Of a stretch of 64,000 nt of DNA, positions 11,248 to 24,500 are shown one piece after another. Position numbers and translations under genes: made by a program. Positions within the stretch are counted from its first letter, which is position 1. Each line of letters opens with the position of its first letter. This DNA is from Lunularia cruciata (Eukaryota; Streptophyta; Marchantiopsida; Lunulariales; Lunulariaceae), in assembly GCA_948567375.1 (NCBI GenBank), contig OX419757.1, positions 19,716,001 to 19,780,000 on the forward strand. Direction: 5' to 3'. Under the pieces are notes generated by a model. That model saw only the letters and a program-made list of their open reading frames with translations. It searched no databases and was not told the DNA's origin.

Positions 11248-13742
11248 CTATACGTATGCCACAGCATCGGTATCCTCCAAATTATGCCGCCAGCCTACGA
11301 GTGCAGCACCAACTGCAGGCTCCACCTACATAGATGCATCGAGGAAGATGATGAAAAATATTTCCAAACATCATCAAGACAGACAGCCAAGCTGGCTATG
11401 ACGTAGAAAATGAAAGAAAGTTAGGAGGTCTTCGGAAGTTCTTACGGTCGGTCGAATTGCTTGAACTCCTGGAAATGCTTCTGTTACTTTATCGATGAGG
11501 GGTTTGCAAAGATCCCATCCTTCCTCGTGCTCAAGGACACCCCCGACCATCACAAAAGGAAAACGTCTGCAGCCATCTGCGCACACAAGGACGCTCCATG
11601 AAAGGTTGAAGGAGGATGAACAGATTACCCAAGTTCCCACAATTTCTACCGAAACGTCAAACTAGATTCCACCGGTTGTTTTTCACTCCAACTGCTTGCT
11701 TGAGCCGGTCTGAGGTTTTGAGATTCCAAACTTCAGGCTATAGCCAACTGAAAGTAGAAATTATGGAATAATTTACCGTGGCCGCTAAGTTTGAGAGCTC
11801 GAACAACTGCTTTTACACTGCAAGCCAACTCTTCAACTGCATGCTCCATGACCTCTATTGCAACTTGATCACCGTCTTTTGCACAGCCTTTGACTGTGGG
11901 TACAAGGGAGGCAACCCGAGCCCAGGCAGTATCTGCATAAACCCACCTGCCGAACAACGCGTAAGCAAAAACATGAGCTTTATAGGCGGACAGCAGTCCC
12001 CTGGAAACTGAAGAAACTCATCGAGCTAAGCCAGACATTGTAGAGACCATAAGACCAATTGCCGGGCAATAAATCTCCTATCGACAAGAGAATTCCTACC
12101 CGACAATATCTTCGGGCTTGGTGAGGCCTAACTTCTCCAGGACAGCAGCAGTAAGACTTGTTTGAGGACCACGTCCATCATGAGCACGCAAAACCGCAGA
12201 TAGCGCATTTGCAGATATAGCGTGTCCACTGGAAATCCAAAGAAGATAATATTAAGCACAGAAAAACTTCGTTGGCATGGACGCCCCCTTTAGAAAACTT
12301 AGCTAACATCATCACGAGTAGAATTTGGAGGAATCGGGCTCCAAAAGTGTGACTGCTAAAGGACAACACTGACAATACAGACCAGCCCTCTTCATTATTA
12401 TTATTAGGCAAACTTTATTTCTTAATTGATTGCGTAGTGTGCACAGAAGATGGTGACTAGCATTCCGATTATTACGTGCTTTTCATATTCTAATGAACTT
12501 TTTAATGAGGGTGAAAACTACCTGCCCTGATCTCCAAGCAAGGGCCCAAGTCCTGCAGCACGTGCCATCTTTCCATCTTCATTGAAACCATAGGCAATCG
12601 TCCCAGTCCCGGCAATGAGAACGCATCCATACTTCCTCCCTGCTGTTCCGCTGGCGAGGGCAGCAACAGCATCATTGTAGACGTAACACTTCGTATTCTC
12701 GAATGGAAAGATTTCACTGTTGCAGATTTGATAGATATAATTAGGGAGAACAGCATCTAGAAAACTTCTCACCCTCTGCCTCAACAAATCGAATGGATTC
12801 ACATTCACCATGCTTGCGAAGTATTTGGCCTATAGCCAGTGCACTCGTTGCCAGCGACAAGTGAGCTGCATCTCAAATAAGCATGGTCGCTGTGTATGGG
12901 AGTTTAGTTACAGACAAGTCATTGAAGACAACCACGAATGTTACTCTAACTAGCAGTGAGATAGGTTTCTCTCAATCTACCATCTTCATTTCAGCGTAGG
13001 TGAAAAAGGATATTGACTAACTGCTAAATGAAAGAAATCCTCATTTGGTTTAACCAACTAAGAACGATCGCAATTCTAGCAGATGCTTTGAAATAAATTT
13101 CAACCTTCCACTTTTGATAGTCAGTGTCCATGAAGCCACTTCCTGGGTTAGAAAACACAATAAGTACATGAATGTAATCACAAAACAGAAAAGCTAAGAA
13201 CGGACAAATTATAGGCTACGGAATCTAGTGAAATTCTTTTATTGAGGGAGAACAGTGATTTACCGCAGCCAGGCAAGGACACGCTCTGCATCCGAAGGAG
13301 CATTCACACCGGAAAGTGCCAAGCACACCACTCGTACGTCAGCTCGCGGTATTCGAGCCTTCATCAAGACCTCTGCCATGGATTTCTCAAGAGCCCACTT
13401 TGCCGTTGCCTCTATCACTCCAATGACATGCAAATTCGTTGGAAATTCTTTCCATTCGGTGGACTAGATCTATTTGATCAGTTTTATGGTATTTGAAAAA
13501 GCAGAAAAAGAATACGAGAGAGTTCACTCACCGGAAACACTGTTAAAGTTTGATGAACCAGTGACAGCCCGGGCAACAACATAGGGCTCGGCAGCAGGAG
13601 TAGAAGAAGATAGACAAATTGAAATAGTTGTAGTGGCTCCACCATCCACTCCGAGAACCACAGTCGGCTTCCCTACCTCATCATTCTCGATCAGTTTCTG
13701 TGTCTCGTAGGCCCAAAGCTCACTGCTGCGGCTGCTTTTCAT
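11248..13742 (-). CDS. NAGK: N-acetylglucosamine kinase-like protein (BadF/BadG/BcrA/BcrD ATPase family)
   Basis: Seven exons: 13532-13742, 13264-13417, 12522-12716, 12100-12228, 11777-11946, 11446-11576, 11248-11325. Joined, they are in frame and give 355 residues, near the 344 of human NAGK. The fold is a sugar kinase/Hsp70/actin type. Seen: phosphate-1 loop VDGGATTT (about 32-39), catalytic region YVYNDA with Asp137, glycine-rich AGTGTIAYG (157-165), GDQG at the end of exon 3, and adenosine-motif VMVGGV (295-300). The family phosphorylates N-acetylglucosamine, in salvage of amino sugars; acting in the cytosol is inferred from the lack of a signal. The start at MKSSRSSELW was chosen because it gives the usual length; an open frame runs further upstream without another good ATG close by. 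It shares a 1.2-kb upstream interval with the YAE1-like gene. Confidence 0.88.
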
Positions 13743-14962
13743 ACCGGGCCGATCCAAGAGCACCGAACTTGACCAAACTGAACAAAACACAAATTGAACG
13801 TGTGACAGTGCTTTCTTCAAGTTATGAATTCTAACTGCATACATCTGTCAAATACCCGACTCACAAGAAACAACAATTGCCGAGTCCAAATCTCAGCATC
13901 CGAAAATCCACCAGCGTACTTCGGATGAAATAAAATCGACAGGATGTATGTGAATATATCAGCTCTCCGATTTAAACGTATGCAGGGGAGTCATGATGCC
14001 GCCCACAACTTCACGGAATTCTGTATCCCTGTTCAGAATCTTAGTTTTCTGGGCACATTAAGCTTGATCCGGAAAAGAAGAATCTCGCTCCGTCCAGCAC
14101 AAACTGTCCTTTCCAAGTTACCACTTCCCCACGCATCAATATTACCACTGAGAAATTTCGTTTTCATCTGGTCACCATCAGGGTCAACTCGGGACTACTT
14201 AGAGTCTTCTCTTCTTTTGGCGTATCCATTCCCCCTGGCTTTGATAATAATTCTTGGTTCTTGATTGCGGCTTTAGCTACTAAACCATGTGGGAGGGACA
14301 GCTTCCCACTACTTCCTGCCTACAGTAGATCTCAGAGGACAGTCCACGTGCTCATAAACGGTTCTTATGAAGATCATACATACCCAATTGCCAGAAGATA
14401 AATTCCCTTAAAATGCAAGGATGAAGCGGGTCTGCTAAGCACTTCGAGTGTCAAAAGGATACTAGGTTCTGTCTATGTCGACTTCTTAGCACAGAATCTA
14501 GGGTAGAAACGCTGCAGATTTGACGGCAGTCGAGACGATCCAAAATAGTGTACTGTATGTTTTTTCCTTCTGGACTCGAAGCAGGCTGAATTGCTCAACT
14601 GCTATGATGGTGTCCGTGATGAGGGCGCCAAGCACATGATTGACAAGGCCGGACAGGGGACGGACAGATCTGTCCGCACACCATCCTTTCCGGACGGAGT
14701 TCTACAACACATAGACGGAAGTTTCACGTCTGGTGTCGTCAGTACAGTAGTACTGATCGAAGAAGCTTGGTGGGTGCGAAGGGCGCACGCGAGCCAAGAC
14801 CCTGAACCTGGGGCCAGTCTGGTCCTGTAGATTGATTTGTCAGGAACCACTTGTCAACAGAGGTTGGACGAGCTCACAATGATTTTTCAATTCAATTGGG
14901 CTTGAGTTGCATGTGGGTTTGTTTGTTGCGAGATTTGGGAGAGGAGTTTGCTGGTGGTGGTC
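13743..14962. promoter_or_regulatory. Divergent intergenic region between NAGK-like (-) and YAE1-like (+) genes
   Basis: The two coding regions start 1.2 kb apart on opposite strands, so both promoters and 5' leaders must lie here unless there are further upstream exons. I see no clear TATA box assigned to either gene. Two overlapping open frames at 14591-14850 look like chance, as neither resembles a known protein nor has splice-consistent extensions. Confidence 0.6.
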
Positions 14963-17143
14963 ATGGAACCTGTGAATGAATCTCCGCAAGGAACAAGGAC
15001 AGATTTGGAGGACGATATCTGGGGTGAAGATGGAGCTGAAGATGTTGGCCACTCTTCTCAAACTTCGGATACAGATCTTCAGAGAGAGTGGGACGCTCGA
15101 CGCACTCAATTTCATACAGTATCCTTTACACTTGGACGAGTTGAATAAATTCGTTATTTAGGACGGAAACTATGACTCTAATGTGGGTGTGGTCATATAC
15201 TGAATGATTTTCTTCTATAGGAGAAGTTACGGATCCTTGATTCAGAGAAAGCTGGGATACAGAGATGGTATAAGCGCAGGAAAAGAGTCTGAGGCGCAAG
15301 ATGGGTTCAATCTGGGATTTAAGAAAGCTGTCGTGGCTGGATACAATTGGGGAGTTGCTAGGGGAGCTACAAGGTATGAATTTCCTGCAAACCCTGAAAG
15401 TCTCATCCAAGGATAGACCTGGTTTGCTGGTCCCATTTCCAGCTCCCACGGGACTTCTGCAGGGGTTGACTTCACGGAATGGAAGATCTAGTTCACATTA
15501 TACAGACACTTGCTAGGGCTCAAAACTGACTCTTCAGCTGTAATAGTTCTTACCTCTTGGAGTCCAGAATCTCAACGACACCTAGAATCCAAGAAATACG
15601 AGGCTCTAGTTTCAGTGACGAGCAATGCAATCTTTGTGCTCATGAAGTTCCAGCCATGTAGAGACAGGGGGAAGATACGTAGACAATCAAGGACCAGTTC
15701 GCTCAACCTTTATTCCGCTAGGAGCAGGAATGAATAATGAGTGACAAATTTGCCTCGAGATGTTTGAGTTACTGTTAGAGAAGCGTTCTATCTTTCTTTA
15801 TTCTTCAGAGTTCTGCTCTAGCTAGAAATTGTCAAGATACCTGGAAGTTCGCAGTAGATAATTGAGCTCGAGTTGCATGTATGTAGACAGGAAAGAAACA
15901 TCGCTGCACTGCCTGTCCTCTCTCGTTTCTTAAAATTGACTAGACTGGGCCCATCAATTTTAGTCGATACGTTGACCACTAGATTAGGAACTTAAATTGC
16001 GGACAGATCAGCAATCTTGACCTTAACCAACATTTGCTTAGCAGCCATTTGCAACGAAGTCAAATCGGCAATAGTTTTACATATTCACTGAGATCAAAAA
16101 GATGGTGAGATTTAGATCCGATTAGAACTGACGTAAGATTCTTTAGTTTGTGTTTCTGTTACTTTCCTGGTGACATTTCTTCGAAAGTACACAAGATTTA
16201 CCTTGCCGTAGGACTCACCGGTCAATGTCAGCGGCCAGGAACTGTGTTAAACAAAGGGATAAGCTTAGTCTTGGGGGGTGCAACATTCCCTCCCTAGGCA
16301 CAGACGTCTTTGATAACACACTGGCTCTCAGAGTTAGCGCTCTCTCTCTCTCTCCGTCTGAGTTTTGCTCCTTTGCTAGTGCTCTGAACATATTAGCTGA
16401 CGACGTTGAGAGTCCATGAGTTCGAGCACAGGGCCCATGCACTGTTATAAACCCAAGAAAGTCTGTCTCTAGTTTAACCCACTTCTCCGTCATAGTTCAT
16501 CCAAAACAACGTCACTGTCAAGAAGCTGGAGAGGGCTCTAGTCCAAACCTGAAGAATGCCATTCTGAGATCGAATGAGATATGTTGATAGCGGATTCAGT
16601 AGTTTATAGGACCTAACGTGGAGAAGTGGTGGTTGTGGCAGTGCCTTTGCCGCTTTGCCTGCTACACTGAAAAGACTTCTACTTAAAAATGAAGATGCAG
16701 TGAAACGGCTGGAAAGTTTGGCGAAGTCAATCTCAGATAAATCTTCTAATGATGCCATGCGCATATTCTACGAAGAATCGGTTATTGCCCAGACTGAAAC
16801 TGCACCGCGAGAAGGGCACATTTCTACTAGTGAGATGGATAGCGTCCAGTCATCCGATGCAGAGCCAGACAAGCAGCCTACGGGGTGCTGTGGGGGATCT
16901 CCAGACTGTGACTTGAAGAATCTCTCGCTAAAACCAGCGGCAAGCGACAGCTCTACAATGTCAGATGAAAACTCGCAGGGTGGTTCTTCTTCCAACTCCG
17001 GCGCGTGCTCGTCTGCGGCCGTTAGTAAACGTAATGTAAGTAGATCGTCTGGTTCGCGCAATCAACTTGAGCAGTTTGAGAGAAATGTTGAACTGGAATT
17101 CAAGTCCTCTGCTGTAAAGCTGACTGATTTTCCAATACTTTAG
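14963..17143 (+). CDS. YAE1: YAE1/LTO1-family protein (deca-GX3 domain)
   Basis: Three exons: 14963-15118, about 15252-15373, 16642-17143, giving 259 residues. An acceptor at 15246 would add two residues. Exon 2 holds the family hallmark, glycines every fourth residue: GYRDGISAGKE, then GFNLGF, then GYNWGVARG (G at about 54, 58, 62, 70, 74, 82, 86, 90). In yeast Yae1 acts with Lto1 as an adaptor that brings the Fe-S protein Rli1/ABCE1 to the cytosolic iron-sulfur assembly machinery; the same role here is inferred. The N-terminus is acidic. The last exon adds a hydrophilic, serine-rich C-terminal half (about 94-259) with a CCGG pair of cysteines. The second intron is 1268 bp and contains a CT run at 16341-16356. 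Confidence 0.85.
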
Positions 17144-17251
17144 ACGTTGGATTTGTAATACTTCTATGTAAATTACCTACTATAAAAGAATGTTCCGCAA
17201 CTTTGTTTGACATCATACTCTGCCGAAGTACCACCCCCTAAACCCTGGATG

Positions 17252-17715
17252 TCACTCGCTTTTCCGCAACCAAGGGAGTAAGCCAAAAGCGGACACCGTT
17301 CCCCCATTACACATGATACTCTTTTCAACAGCAACAAGAGTAATCGAATCGAAGGTGAGCAAGGTGACGCCGTTTCTCCGGCCCAAAGAAATGCGTAGGA
17401 TCAAGAGTTGTTCATTAGTTTTCTGTAGTACATCCAACTGCCAGTAGTCCCACAATCCGATGGGGCGTCTTTGGGTCTCACCCGCCTGATGAGAATCATC
17501 AAGGCCCGGGAAGACATACATGCAAATTCTAAATAGCAAGCAAATGACTGTAACTAAATGAACTTGTCTTGACCTGAAAGCTAAACATGGGAAGCCTTCA
17601 ACGGGACTGTTCACCTCGGGGAACTTGGTATGCTCAAACAACGTCGGCGGATCGTGAAACTCCCATAAGGTAATTATCGATTCGGTTGGGACGGGCTGCT
17701 TAAGGGTGCTTACAC
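17252..17715 (-). other. Unassigned coding-like stretch between two convergent genes
   Basis: An open minus-strand frame of about 150 codons lies between the 3' ends of the YAE1-like and coiled-coil genes. It includes SIITLWEFHDPPTLFEHTKF and PEVNSPVEGFPCLAF, then a possible donor site at CTTTCAG|GTCAAG, then WDYWQLDVLQKTNEQ. I do not recognise it, and no ATG-containing upstream exon could be fixed. It may be a small gene, a 3' exon, or chance open frame in a 3' untranslated region. Confidence 0.3.
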
Positions 17716-18530
17716 ATCACTTCTCACATTCAGCGTATTGAATGCTATTGAGCATCCGGAAACAGTGATCCACAAGTGACTAGCTTAATCTGACTGTTTG
17801 AGAAAGCACACGTTAGATAAGTCTGAGCTTCTCGTCTGGCATAATCATGAATAGAAGGAAGAAGCAAGACCATAGACCAAAATTTTCATATTTAAATTAG
17901 TAATTGGAAGGCTGTTCGCTCCAATAATAAACAAATCAAGTGCTTTTACAGTCCACATTCTACATTGAATCTCATCATTGCATATCGCCCCATCACCAGA
18001 TGCTTTCGACACCGTGAAAGGAACCCACTAAAGCGTGCATATTCTGTTGGAGTACAGAAACGATTAACGATTCACTTTCTGTCGCAGTCCTTTCGTGCAG
18101 CCTTTGGAGCTCAGGTGCCGTATGAAAAGCCGATGAAGCCTCGCTAACCGATGGGTGCTAGCCAAGGATATCCAATCAGTGGCTCTGTCACTCGACATCA
18201 CGCCCGAACAAGGGTATTTCTCGAAGAGATTAGACCTGGGAAAACCGAGTAAGGAGAAGAAATATAGACCAGAATCTCCCCAAGTTGTCCACTGTAATCA
18301 TTGGTCTGCCTTTCTGAATAGTTTGTACCATTTCAGCCTACAGCTTGACGGCAGAGGTCATGCATCACCAGCTTGGTGAGTAAAAAACTTTCTACTGCTT
18401 TCTTTTGTATGTACAATTTGCACCAACCTTCTCGCTGACAGCTTAGAGAAGTTACATCAGTATAATTGAGGGAATAAACTCACGTGGCACCAACAAAATC
18501 GACAGCCTTACCGCCCAGGAAGCTTTCCAC

Positions 18531-21500
18531 CTAGGTCCGCACCTACCATGTCCACACAATTCTGGGATCTTTGAGTAAACGAAACCATCACCTATAGACG
18601 ACATGAGAAAGGTCAAGAAAGTTGGGGTGAATGGTTTGACAATGGATACCACTCCTCTCATTGGGAATTCAAATTAACCCAGACCAACGTCTCGCTAGTC
18701 CTCTTCTCCGTTTTAAAAGACTATACAGGCCAACTTAAGGACAATCTTAAGGCACAATCTATAACAGCGGAGAGTTTTCAAAGGTGCAGTGGTCCACACG
18801 ATTTTCAGTTAATGTGGGCATCCTTACCATAATATGAAGGGCAACAATGTAGATGAGCACAACAAGTGAGCGCCGAGAGACACGACCACGCGGCAATGAG
18901 TCTTGGTGATCTTGGAGCCATGTCCACGAATTGGGGAAAAAGTTGTGGGACACAACCGATGAAGATTGATTGTACCCTTTACTAGTTCTTCTGTCTCCAT
19001 GTTTCTCAATATCCTGTCCAAATTCGAGAGAGCGTACGATAAACAACGAGAGCAGTCTACTCACGTCATCTAACCTCACCCTCCTCTTCGAAATATTTCG
19101 TTACGTAACTGGCAGGCTTCAAACATATCAACACCTTTCCTACATGCTTGATGCCTGGTGGGAAAGATCACGACTTGAAAGTATCCTGCCTGCTTATCCC
19201 AATCCCGTTGAGTGTAATGCATGGACTCGTGTGCAAGAGTGTATGGATTCTTTCAGATGATGATGATCACGGCATCATATAAAAGACAGCATTGAAAAGG
19301 CATCCAAGGCTCGAAAATCAAACGAGTATTACAAGGCCTCTCAGGGAAGGAAATAACCTCGTAACGGGATTTATCTTTCCCTTGTAAACGCTCCTCACGC
19401 ACCCCCTCCAATCCAAGGTTGTCAAGTCCTTGACGATGCTTTGGCCCTGCTCCAGCACCTTGGCCAGAAGCCTGAGCTCGCAACGTCCTAGATTGCCCTT
19501 CAAGATCCGCGAGTTTGGTTCGCAAAGCAATCTGCTCGGCTGCAGATTTCAAGATCTTTTCTGAAGATTCTATCTGATGCATTGACCCAGCATGTCAGAA
19601 GCGAAGCACTGGAGCTGTCGACCAAAAGTTCCACGCGCAAGGTTCTTCCCTCCAAGTACAAATTGAGCCTAGAAACTCACAGCTAAACCCCGACCAAGTA
19701 TGCCCGGTTCTTGAACGATATCTTGCAGTTTGATCAGCTCGAACGCAAACATTGAAGATCCATGTCTAAATTCACTTTTTGAGTCAACATCTTTAGGGCT
19801 CTGTGAAAGATTATTGGCAGGGTAAGGTCGCGAAAACTGAGAATTATGGCAGTACATCAACAACAAAGGTCTTAGCGGATATCGAACCGGAAGCATCAAC
19901 TAAGGTTGTCCCATGTAGGCTTCCAGTATGTGTTAAGATTCCACAATAGTTACGGTGATGTTTATTGAGTTTGGACGAAATGAAGTTACCTTTTAAGTTC
20001 TGACACAACGTTCTTTGCAGCAGCTTATTGTCAAAGGAAGTTTGACTCCGAGCAAGTCGTTTTAGACAAGAAGGCCTACAGTACTAAAGGATTCTGCCAG
20101 CATAAGGCGCAATTTTGCTTGCCTGCAATAGCTGCTTCTCGTTTTGAACAGCAACCACAGTTGATTTGAGTCGAGAAATGTCCGCCATTAAAGAAGCTTC
20201 TAACACAGCCGCATTTCGTATGGCTGAATCAGATGCTGCAGTCAATTCGTCACATCGAGTTTCCAACTTCACCACCTGCTCAACGAATACTACATTAAAA
20301 CGTGAGACTCCAACCTTTCTTCTTTCTCACATAGCAGGAAACAAAAGAATAGAAGCTGGTTCACAACATAGAAGTGAGAAAAACGAGAATGAAGGCTTAT
20401 GTATTCGTATTTGAGAAATGGGAGCAGAGCCGTCCGAAGAACGGAGGACCCAGAACCCACTAAGTGTGGAACCGAGAACGTGCACATGAAGTGCATATGC
20501 AACGCATGCATGACCGTATGCAAATAGAGATGAATTGAATCCAAGCAAATGGAATGTAAATGAATGTAACGTTACGAAGATAAGGGCAAGTAACGACGTA
20601 ATTGATACATTTCATAAGTAGCACCTGCAGAGGACTAGTATACATCATGGAAGAAGAATCAACACAGATTAGACATCTGAAAGACACAACAGATTAAGCA
20701 TCTGAAATTGAAAGCAGAGGACCATCAAGCAGAGAAACATCAAGCAAGGAGGAAAAGGCAGAGCTTTAGTTGAGGATGGGTGGGGTGGAGCGAAGTGGGA
20801 GAGGAATGGATGGCATGGCTGATATATTCATATTGTATGAACCACAGTTCTGTCAACTTTCTCGGTCTAACCTTCTCGCTATGCCAGAACCCTCTTAAAC
20901 CCTCTTACTTAAGGAAGTCAGGGTAGAATGTATGCAGTCCAAACTCAGTATACTTTGCACGCAGTAAATATCGTGTAGTCGGTAATGACCTTGTTCGTAA
21001 GACTCTGGGTTACTTCACGGGTAGCATCCGTTCTTCTCCCTGCTGCTTCCGCAGTTGTTTGCCAATATTCCACCTGCTCCTGGAGCTTCGTTATCTTCTC
21101 ACTGGTCTCTTGTTTCTCCTCTTCCAATTCACTAATCCTTCTCCTTAGATCTGCAAGATTCCCCATAGCTGCACTAACAGCTTCCTACAAGCCGAACAAA
21201 TATGAGAATCATTTACTGCAGAGATCTATGGCTACATTGTTCCAAAGTTTCAGAGTAAAATGCATGCGGGTGCGTCAAAGTTCGAAATTGGATCTCACAT
21301 TGGCTTCCTTCAAGGTATTTGCCTGGGCATCACACTCTTCTTGAAGTGTCTCGATGCGTTGTACTGCAGAGTCTCGCTCTCTTTCCAGCTCCTGTAAAGA
21401 AACAAGACTGATGGTAATATTATATACGAATTTAATATTATGAACCCATAGTTGATCCTTTTCAATGACCACAACCGCTCCTCGCAGAGTAGGATTATCC

Positions 21501-24500
21501 GTACCGGGGCCTGTGCAATACTTCCATCCAGGAATAGGGCCCAATATCCCTTTTGAGATCACCATCACAAACTAGACATGATTCTAGTGGCGAAGCTTGC
21601 CATCCAGTCCTGAACTGAAATCAAAGAAAGACCGCAGAAGTTACCACCGACAGCTGGGTGACCCTGCAAGGATTCTTACTTACACTTTGAATCTTGCTCA
21701 CAGCGGCTTTTACAGCTGCATTGAATCTTTGCGCCCGTAGATCAGATTCCTGTCGGAGTTGCTCAAGAGCATTTTCTGCCTAGCATCATAATTGTGGGTA
21801 CTCAACTGTTAATCTTCAATGTTGTTCAATGATGTTGTCGTTAATCTTCAAAAGACAACACAGTCCCTCGTGCTGGTTAGTTATTTATAGTTTTGCTTAT
21901 CATTAGTTACAACGCACGACAGACGTACCACTTCCTGAGAATGTTTGGCCTCCTGTATTCGAGATCCTGCATCTTTCACAAATTGCTGGGCCAACGCCAA
22001 TTCATTTTCCACCAATGCAAGTGCCTTGGCTTTGGCTTCTAATTCTTCATTCAGGGAGTCTGCCTTCCCCTTCCACGACAAAGCTTTTTCTCTCCAAGAC
22101 CCAGCTTCTTGAGCGGCCCGTTGTGATGAGGATGAAAGAGCTCTCAGAGCACCTTCCAATTCTCTTCGCTCATCTTCTCCAAGAGCTTTTCCCTTGGCAG
22201 CTTCTCTTATAGCCCACACTTCTGCCTTCGCATCAGCTAATGCAACCCCAGACTCGGTTGCTTCTCTTCTAGCATCATTTGCATCCCTCTTCGCGTCATT
22301 AGCTTCTCTTCTAGCATCACTGGCATCCCTCATAGCCTCATTGACTTCACGTTTGGCCTCAGCAACCTGAAATGGCAGTGCCATGTAAACAGATCTCTTA
22401 GTCTAGAGTTCAGCATGGACAACAAATTACACTTAAATATGTCAAAATTCTACTTTCGTGTATAACAAGTCTTGAAATTCAATTTTGTTGCTTGAAAATA
22501 TCATGCAAAGATCATTTGACTCATAATCCAACCACTGCTTTAAGGTATGAACTACTAGCTGATAGAAAGCTCGTTAATATCACTATTTCTTCAGTCTTCA
22601 ATGTCCCGTCCTTGTTCACTCATGAAACCCACCCGAATGTATATACGCAAGCAAAGTAATTGAGTTTCCCAATAGCATACTCCATATAAGTGGTATATTT
22701 GGAAGTCGTTTGACTGCAACTTGAGTCACACACTTTTTAACATTCTAGTGACAGATGAGATATAAACATCCCTGCTAGAACAAAAAGTAGACGTCGTGCT
22801 TCGTGATTATTCACCTGCAACTGAGAAATGAAAAGGTATATGTGCAAGTTCATGAAGAGAACGAGAGGCTCTTAATTCAACTTGCCTCTGCTTCTGCCTG
22901 ACGGAAAGACGTCTGCATGTTTTGAAGCGTTTTTTGTTGTAGCTTTATACTTTCTGTCATACGCTCACGCTCCGTCATTGTTTCCTTCAAGACACCTTTC
23001 AGCTCCGAAAGAGATTTGCTCAGACTTTCGTTCTCATCTGCCAACTCCATCATGGTCGTGTCTCGTACCTGCCACATAGCTAAGGATCATCAATGACAAC
23101 ACGGTGAAAACAACAGAGTGCGCTTAGGGAGTTCGCATACCAGACAACAGACAACAGACAACTGCTGCTAGTACCCAGGTTGGGGCAGGGAAAATAGGAT
23201 GGTTTAAGGAATCAACCATGTGAGTGTACCCGAAGCAAAGAACGGTAGTTGCATCATCGAACCAACGTCTCAAAGTTCGCATGCTTCAACACAGTGTTTC
23301 GAAATCGAGCAAGGCTCCAGATAAACGATAACAAGAGCAGCTGCCCAAGTTTCTTGCAAACAGAAAAGTCTAAATAGTGGTCTCAGGTCTATAGCCTCTC
23401 CTAAGAATGCATGCTTTAGAAGGACCCAAATAAGCAGAAATAAACTTCCAGAACGATTGTGAACCAGGCTATCTAATTTGTGAGACTGTTTGTTTGTATA
23501 AGCTTCCTGTAAAGACTATGAGATGTACCATAATTTGCTGCTGAAGTGTCTCGATCCGCTTTTCATATGCCATTTTGACTGCCTGGTTATCGATATTCTG
23601 CGCACCCAAGCAGATGAAATTATCATAAAATTATGAGAACAAGTATGACTGATTTTTTTAGTTCTGAAACTATTTCCAAAGTGGTACACTTCATGGCATG
23701 GCAGACTCTCTACAAGTGAGTCGAGAGCAGCTGGCTTGCTTTTACTATAATAAGATACATGTTGGTCTACTCGTGCCATATTTAAATCCCGTTCTCTGCG
23801 ATGAAGACTCACCCCATCAGTCCCAGTTTTTGAACTGTTCCCTTCCGGGGACCCACTGATTTGCCGCTCCCGTGATTCTGTGCCATCATTTGTTTCATCT
23901 TCCGCCATCTTCTCCAAAGACGATATGTCACCACGCTCGGGAGTTGCAGTTTCCTCCAAGCTACCAGCTACAAGAGCATTGAGGTGAGGACTCCTCTTAC
24001 AGAAAGCAAACCGCTGCCTTTAACTCGTACTCACACTTAACTTGAGGAAGATCAAAAACAAGTTTATGCCGGTGAGATACTTGTATTTACAGATATCAAA
24101 GCATATCTTGAATGGGAACAACCAACACTTGCGACGAAACATCACTCTAACGCTTAGAATGCCCTCATGACATGTCAATATTTTGTCTTGCGATATTCTC
24201 GTCTTTTTTATAGACGTTTATCTGGTTCTCTCTCCATCAGAAATGCAGTTCCTCTTTTAATTCCACAAGATCACCGAATCAACTTCAGGCAAGCAACCAG
24301 AAAGAACTGAAGACTGTCAGTTGAAATCAAGGGCGTAGATTGATGCAGCATTAATAATTCGTCAATTCAAGTTCAAGCTTTTGCCACATGTATACATCAC
24401 GACAGGACACTGTGAGTTTGATAGTGGGATATCGGGAAATGAGGACAGAAGCCGTTCGAGTTTGATAGTGGGATAGTTCAAGCCGAGCCGAACGTACACG

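Noticed and set aside
14591-14850. Overlapping open frames of about 80 codons on both strands in the divergent promoter
   Set aside because: Same length on both strands, no familiar motif, and no splice-consistent partner; most likely chance in a GC-richer stretch.
16215-16764. Open frames on both strands inside the YAE1-like intron
   Set aside because: They overlap the long second intron, match nothing familiar, and the exons on either side join in frame without them.
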